DNA of 64,000 nucleotides from Paratissierella segnis. Lineage in GTDB: Bacteria > Bacillota > Clostridia > Tissierellales > Tissierellaceae. Made by a program: the position numbers and the translations under genes. This document shows positions 60,216-64,000 of the stretch, one piece after another; the stretch's first letter is position 1, and each line of letters begins with the position of its first letter. A model generated the notes under the pieces. The model was not told the origin of the DNA and did no database searches. It saw nothing but the letters and a program-made list of their open reading frames with translations. The DNA is taken from NCBI RefSeq assembly GCF_014385195.1, contig NZ_JACRTG010000028.1:1-64000 (forward strand), in the 5' to 3' direction.

Positions 60216-61409
60216 TTAATTTTTTTGAAAACATATTTCCATATAGTTATCATATATTAGTTGATATAATATATTTTCATTTTCAATCTCTAAATTTAAT
60301 CCGCAAATTTCAGGAATTGCCTGTTTTATACCTTTTTCCCTGATCATATTCTGCATTTTTATTGCTACCGTGTCTTCTTCATTATCATACATTAAAAGAT
60401 ATGCAGCACTGCGTGCAAGGAAATACGGTAGTTTTCCTCGCTTTAAGCACAGCAAAGCGGGTCCTATATATCTGTCGTCATAACTCAATTTTCTCATTGG
60501 ATCAGCTGCTAATCTTGCTATATCGTCTTTGACCTTACAATCCCAAAAAACATCAAAATAATGCTTTTTATTTTCCAGCATTTCTTCCTGGGTAAACCCA
60601 AATTCCTCTCCTACACCAAAATCCGCCTCGTCAAATGCCTTGTCTATAATATTTTTAATATAATTATCTTTAGAACACTCTATGTTATATTTATATCCTT
60701 TATAATTACCTATTGCGCTCATGGTACAATGCAGCATATTTCCGCACCACACCTTTTTTGCAAGTCTTCCCTCCATCTTGTCCAAATATTCCATAAAAGG
60801 CATATCGGGTTTCTCTCCGATTATATTATCTCCTACTTTTAAAACTCTGCCTTCGGAAGACGAAACACATAAAGGATCTTCAGCTAGCATTTCATCAGTA
60901 GGCTTTACACCACCTCTTACAGTCAAAGCCTCTATGATGCCGACATTTTCCATGAAATAATTTTTTTCAATTTCCGAATCCAAACGTTCAGTAATCAGCT
61001 CTTTCATTTTCCTTGCTGTAAAAACCTTATTTGCAAAGAAAAATACATTAAGAGGTTTTTTATTATTATTTTTTATACGCAGCTTTATTGCTTCCGAGAG
61101 CTGATCTGCAACAGAGGGAAATGCACTTGGATATAAAGAAACACAAATTATATTCAAATCAGCTATAATTTCAACAACTCTGTCAAAATCCCTTTCACAG
61201 GAATAAGCTTCGTAATTTGATATTATTTTTTTATCAACCTTACCTTCTCCACTTATAAACAACGTATACTTTCCAGCTTCGTTAAGCTTATCTACCATTT
61301 CGGTGAAGGCATCAACAAATATAATATGATATCCCGCATCCCCAAACAAATCCGCCAAATATCCTCTGCCGATTTTACCGGCACCGATTATCATTACTCT
61401 TTTTTCCAT
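60216..61409 (-). CDS. mannitol-1-phosphate dehydrogenase-like protein (MtlD family)
   Basis: A 397-residue dehydrogenase of the polyol-specific long-chain family. It has the N-terminal Rossmann motif MIIGAGKIGRGYLADLFG, the mid region VFFFANKVFTARKM (Asn-type motif) and a C-terminal helical domain (KHYFDVFWDCKVKDDIARLAADPMRKLSYDDRYIGPALL). MtlD enzymes interconvert mannitol-1-phosphate and fructose-6-phosphate. Divergence makes the exact polyol-phosphate uncertain. A hairpin lies between it and the EIICD gene. Confidence 0.8.
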   Translation of the reverse strand: MEKRVMIIGAGKIGRGYLADLFGDAGYHIIFVDAFTEMVDKLNEAGKYTLFISGEGKVDKKIISNYEAYSCERDFDRVVEIIADLNIICVSLYPSAFPSVADQLSEAIKLRIKNNNKKPLNVFFFANKVFTARKMKELITERLDSEIEKNYFMENVGIIEALTVRGGVKPTDEMLAEDPLCVSSSEGRVLKVGDNIIGEKPDMPFMEYLDKMEGRLAKKVWCGNMLHCTMSAIGNYKGYKYNIECSKDNYIKNIIDKAFDEADFGVGEEFGFTQEEMLENKKHYFDVFWDCKVKDDIARLAADPMRKLSYDDRYIGPALLCLKRGKLPYFLARSAAYLLMYDNEEDTVAIKMQNMIREKGIKQAIPEICGLNLEIENENILYQLIYDNYMEICFQKN

Positions 61410-61432
61410 ATAAAGACTCCTTTAACAATAAT

Positions 61433-61460
61433 ATAGGGGCAGGCATTCATCTGCCCCTAT
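61433..61460 (-). other. intercistronic hairpin in the PTS operon
   Basis: Perfect 10-bp GC-rich arms ATAGGGGCAG (61433-61442) and CTGCCCCTAT (61451-61460) with an 8-nt loop lie between the EIICD gene and the MtlD-like gene. No T-run follows on the minus strand. It is likely an mRNA-stabilising or processing hairpin that raises transporter expression over the enzymes, or a weak terminator. Confidence 0.7.
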
Positions 61461-61469
61461 AAGATTTAA

Positions 61470-63065
61470 TTATGCAATAATTCCAAGTCCGCCCAATACG
61501 ATTCCAATTATGAACAGAAGAAGGATTGCAACAACATAATTTTTGCTTACCTTATTAATAAACGCATATACTCCTCCAAGGGTTAAAAGCGGAAGTAACC
61601 CTTTAAGTATTGAATCAAATATATCTTGTATAGCATATTCACCAACGCCTGTTGTAATTACCAAGGGAGTTGTAACATTTACATATTCCGCAACCAAACC
61701 GCCTATCATTAATAAGCCGAGAATACTTGCTCCCATAATAATACTTTCAAACATACCTGATTTAAGTAATGTTAGGGCAGATTTCGAACCAAATTTATAA
61801 CCAAAACGGAACAACCATAAACCGATAAACAGGGATAAAATTCCAAAGATTAAAACCGGAGCAATACCGGCAATAGGATTTCCCGCTTTTGCCAAAGGAA
61901 CAAATAACGCCAAAATAATAGGCAACAATGTTCCATATGACAATGTATCTCCAATACCTGCAAATGGTCCCATCAAGCCTGTCTTAATTCCGTTAATTGC
62001 AGAGTCCGGAACGTTAGCACCCATCGCTCTTTGTTCTTCCATTGCAGCTGTAATTCCAACAACAACACTACCCCAAACTGATTCCGTATTAAAGAAAACC
62101 ATATGTCTCTGCAGTGCTGCGCTGATATCTTCTTTTGTTGTGTAAAGTTTTTTGATTATTGGTGTCATAGCCATACAGAATGAATGCCCCAATAATCTTT
62201 CGTAGTTGTGAGTTGATTCCGCAAATGTCCACCACATTAAATATGATTTAGTTACATCCTTCTTTGTAAGTAAATGTTTTTCATCAACCTGACTTTCTTC
62301 ATCTATATCGATTTTCTTTGCATTTTCGCCAATTTTCCCTGTAAAGGTCAAATGTAAGAACGCCATAACAGCGCCAAATATTGCCAATGGTAAAATCGGA
62401 ATATCTAAATATTGGACAGCTAAAAATCCAACTGCGAAATAAGGCATAAGCTGTTTTTTACCTATAACATTAAGCATAATTGCAAATCCTAATGCCGGCA
62501 TAATACTTCCGATTGTTGCAAACCCGTTAAGTAGCCATTGAGGAATAGCCTCCATTGCTGCTTCCGCAACTGTAGGTCCAAAATAAACTACTATTACCAG
62601 TGGAATTGTCAGTAAAAGCTTCGAAATATTCGGCAATAGTGCTCCTGACATAATCACTCCTTTGATGCTGCCTTCTTCCGCATATTTATCACCAAGATGA
62701 GTACATGCAACATTTATTGTATATGCCAATACGTTCAACTGTCTTCCAATTAATCCTGCAGGAACAGCAAGCACCACTGCCATTTCAGGCGCCATGCCTG
62801 TTGTTAACGCCACAGAAGTACCTACCATCGCGGCAATGGCAACATCACTTGGAGCAGAGCCGCCCGGGCTGACTAACCCAAGATATATAAGCTGAAGCTG
62901 TGCACCTACCATTACCGCCGTGCTTACATCCCCTAATACCAAACCTACACAAAATGACATAGGCAACGGAGAAAAGAAAAATGGCGCAGAGAATGTCAAT
63001 CCAAGTTGCGTAAACCTAAACAAAAAGTATATCAACCCAATTATAATTGCTTGTACTATTGTCAT
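61470..63065 (-). CDS. fused EIIC-EIID of a mannose/sorbose-family PTS
   Basis: A 531-residue membrane protein that joins two normally separate subunits. Residues about 1-255 are EIIC (FSPLPMSFCVGLVLGDVST, LVSPGGSAPSDVAIAAMVGT). After a charged linker (KKIDIDEESQVDEKHL) residues about 265-531 are EIID (LTKKDVTKSYLMWWTFAEST, HNYERLLGHSFCMAM, GPFAGIGDTLSYGTLLPI, and C-terminal helices). The EIIC-EIID pair forms the sugar channel of Man-family permeases. No frameshift or stop is seen at the junction, and one Shine-Dalgarno precedes the ATG. It is preceded by EIIB and followed by a hairpin. Confidence 0.9.
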   Translation of the reverse strand: MTIVQAIIIGLIYFLFRFTQLGLTFSAPFFFSPLPMSFCVGLVLGDVSTAVMVGAQLQLIYLGLVSPGGSAPSDVAIAAMVGTSVALTTGMAPEMAVVLAVPAGLIGRQLNVLAYTINVACTHLGDKYAEEGSIKGVIMSGALLPNISKLLLTIPLVIVVYFGPTVAEAAMEAIPQWLLNGFATIGSIMPALGFAIMLNVIGKKQLMPYFAVGFLAVQYLDIPILPLAIFGAVMAFLHLTFTGKIGENAKKIDIDEESQVDEKHLLTKKDVTKSYLMWWTFAESTHNYERLLGHSFCMAMTPIIKKLYTTKEDISAALQRHMVFFNTESVWGSVVVGITAAMEEQRAMGANVPDSAINGIKTGLMGPFAGIGDTLSYGTLLPIILALFVPLAKAGNPIAGIAPVLIFGILSLFIGLWLFRFGYKFGSKSALTLLKSGMFESIIMGASILGLLMIGGLVAEYVNVTTPLVITTGVGEYAIQDIFDSILKGLLPLLTLGGVYAFINKVSKNYVVAILLLFIIGIVLGGLGIIA

Positions 63066-63104
63066 TTAAAGTCCCCCTATTCTAAAATATCATGCTTTTT
63101 CTTT

Positions 63105-63596
63105 TTAACTGAAATTTTGTTTAACAATACTATCTAAATCCGTGCTGGCTGCTTCAGGAACCATTTGAAAATATATTTTGATCCCTCTATTGCTTAAATC
63201 AATTAAATCTGAAACTTCCTCTTGCGACAAACTAATTGTTGAAAACACTCTTTTTTTACCCTGTTTTGCGGCAATGCCTCCAACCTGCAATTCTTTTATT
63301 TCCAAACCAAAACCAACAGCCTTTTTAACTTGCTCTACGGTTTTGAACAGCATTAATATGTTTCCACTGCCAAGTTTTGTTTCTTTCCATTCTTTCGCTG
63401 CCTGTTCTGCAGACTTAATTTCTACATCAATACCATCAGGTTTAGCCAATAAAAATACACTTGATAAGAATTCGTCATTCACCAGCTCGTCATCAACAAT
63501 AACAATAGTATTGCTTCTGGATGAATGTAACCACTTCGTGATGATTTGTCCATGTATTAATCTGTCATCAATTCGTACTAATTTCAAACCGGCCAC
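63105..63596 (-). CDS. mannose/sorbose-family PTS EIIB
   Basis: About 163 residues. Phosphotransfer domain with the phospho-His in LVRIDDRLIHGQIITKW. IVIVDDELVNDEF and QVGGIAAKQGKKRVFSTISL are typical of the family. It passes phosphate from EIIA to the sugar bound by EIIC-D. I chose the GTG at 63594-63596 (MAGLKLVRIDD) because AAGGAGG is 8 nt upstream; a GTG three codons earlier abuts that site. The site overlaps the end of a small ORF upstream. Confidence 0.92.
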   Translation of the reverse strand: MAGLKLVRIDDRLIHGQIITKWLHSSRSNTIVIVDDELVNDEFLSSVFLLAKPDGIDVEIKSAEQAAKEWKETKLGSGNILMLFKTVEQVKKAVGFGLEIKELQVGGIAAKQGKKRVFSTISLSQEEVSDLIDLSNRGIKIYFQMVPEAASTDLDSIVKQNFS

Positions 63597-63601
63597 CTTT
63601 T

Positions 63602-63673
63602 TCACCTCCTTGGTACAATATCAGCATAGCTCACAACCCCACTCATATAGTATTTTGCGATTTTTTGAGGCAT
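63602..63673 (-). CDS. possible 23-residue peptide between EIIA and EIIB
   Basis: An ATG at 63673 with GAGGTG 6 nt upstream opens a 23-codon frame, MPQKIAKYYMSGVVSYADIV then PRR, ending in TGA at 63602-63604. Its last codons are part of the EIIB Shine-Dalgarno, so ribosomes finishing it could re-start at EIIB. It could be a coupling leader peptide or chance. No family is recognised. Confidence 0.35.
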   Translation of the reverse strand: MPQKIAKYYMSGVVSYADIVPRR

Positions 63674-63706
63674 GGCAAGCACCTCACTAAAATATGGTCT
63701 AAGCCG

Positions 63707-64000
63707 TTACTTACACTGTCTGCCATTAAGAGAATCGATTGATATATTTCTTATACCTTCTTTAGCCACTTCAGTACATCTTTCCGTCAATTGCTCTGCA
63801 GTTATATCTTTTTCCAGTCTTGCAATAAGTGCTTCTATAAGCATTGGAAGATTTACTCCTGTAATATAATAAAAATTTAACTTTTTTAAATTTTGTATAG
63901 CAATATTACTTGGACTACCTCCAAAAATGTCAGTAAAAACAATCAATTCTTTACCCTGGCTTGTTTTTTGTGATATGTAATCACATACAGTCGAAGCTAA
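63707..64000 (-). CDS. mannose-family PTS EIIA, N-terminus beyond window
   Basis: The last 97 residues of an EIIA-Man domain are visible and the frame runs off the right edge. They contain CDYISQKTSQGKELIVFTDI and FGGSPSNIAI, the FTDIFGGSPSN signature of this family, and the late LIEALIARL. The phospho-His near residue 10 is not in the window. EIIA receives phosphate from HPr. It should be the first or an early gene of the operon, so the expected -24/-12 promoter is probably just outside. Confidence 0.88.
   Translation of the reverse strand, partial: LASTVCDYISQKTSQGKELIVFTDIFGGSPSNIAIQNLKKLNFYYITGVNLPMLIEALIARLEKDITAEQLTERCTEVAKEGIRNISIDSLNGRQCK

Noticed and set aside
1..64000. CRISPR arrays or rRNA genes
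   Set aside because: No regularly spaced repeats and no rRNA sequence were seen on either strand.

Overview
The window is low-GC Firmicutes DNA. Gene content and order point to an anaerobic Clostridia/Tissierellia-type bacterium. It has a complete selenocysteine machinery with a selenocysteine-containing SelD, a clostridial rnfCDGEAB complex, and the Firmicutes dcw/min/mre neighbourhood (obgE, yhbY, nadD, yqeK, rsfS). L27 carries the Prp-cleaved N-terminal extension. I cannot assign a genus from sequence alone. Almost every gene lies on the minus strand; the clear plus-strand genes are a D,D-carboxypeptidase (8537-9802) and tRNA-Leu(CAA) at 40443.

Layout. 1-201: end of an IS256-family element. 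242-2203: a two-P-loop NTPase and a HepT/MntA toxin-antitoxin pair. 2453-8328: selenium locus read leftwards as comEA, selD (UGA codon plus SECIS hairpin), selA, selB, an OmpR-type regulator lacking its phosphoacceptor Asp, then tRNA-Sec with its own promoter. 8537-10221: carboxypeptidase and RidA. 10327-18559: ribosome-assembly and NAD genes, obgE from a near-consensus promoter, rpmA-prp-rplU behind an L21-type leader, RNase G and two radical-SAM-associated genes. 18679-28358: M23-like protein, minEDC, a large class B PBP, mreDCB, radC, maf. 28369-34326: Gx transporter, NusG-II protein, rnf operon. 34517-40320: tRNA-Leu(GAG), a peptide-binding lipoprotein, lytic transglycosylase, coaE, polA.

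Accessory half. 40474-43453 is a decayed island inserted at the 3' end of tRNA-Leu(CAA). The tRNA 3' end and its terminator are duplicated at the far side. Between them lie broken genes (TraX, RhuM, an excisionase-like ORF) and no integrase. 43544-48599 is a cassette bounded by two minus-strand RNA elements that I read as fluoride (crcB-type) riboswitch aptamers, each behind a good sigma-A promoter. The first (48504-48563) has a terminator overlapping its 3' side and leads into a MutS-like pseudogene, a cation/proton antiporter, an Fe-S-scaffold-like/GGGtGRT pair and UspA. The second (43544-43612) looks partly degraded and leads to no gene.

49010-53519 is an ECF sigma factor, a membrane protein and an ABC exporter, with an ECF-type promoter in front that suggests autoregulation. 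53700-64000 is a mannose-family PTS operon in the style of L-sorbose operons: EIIA, a possible 23-residue peptide, EIIB, a fused EIIC-EIID, an MtlD-like dehydrogenase, a DeoC-like aldolase, a SorD-like SDR, a class II aldolase, a SorE-like Zn dehydrogenase, a VOC protein and a LevR-type sigma-54 activator. The start of EIIA, and probably the main promoter, lie beyond the right edge.
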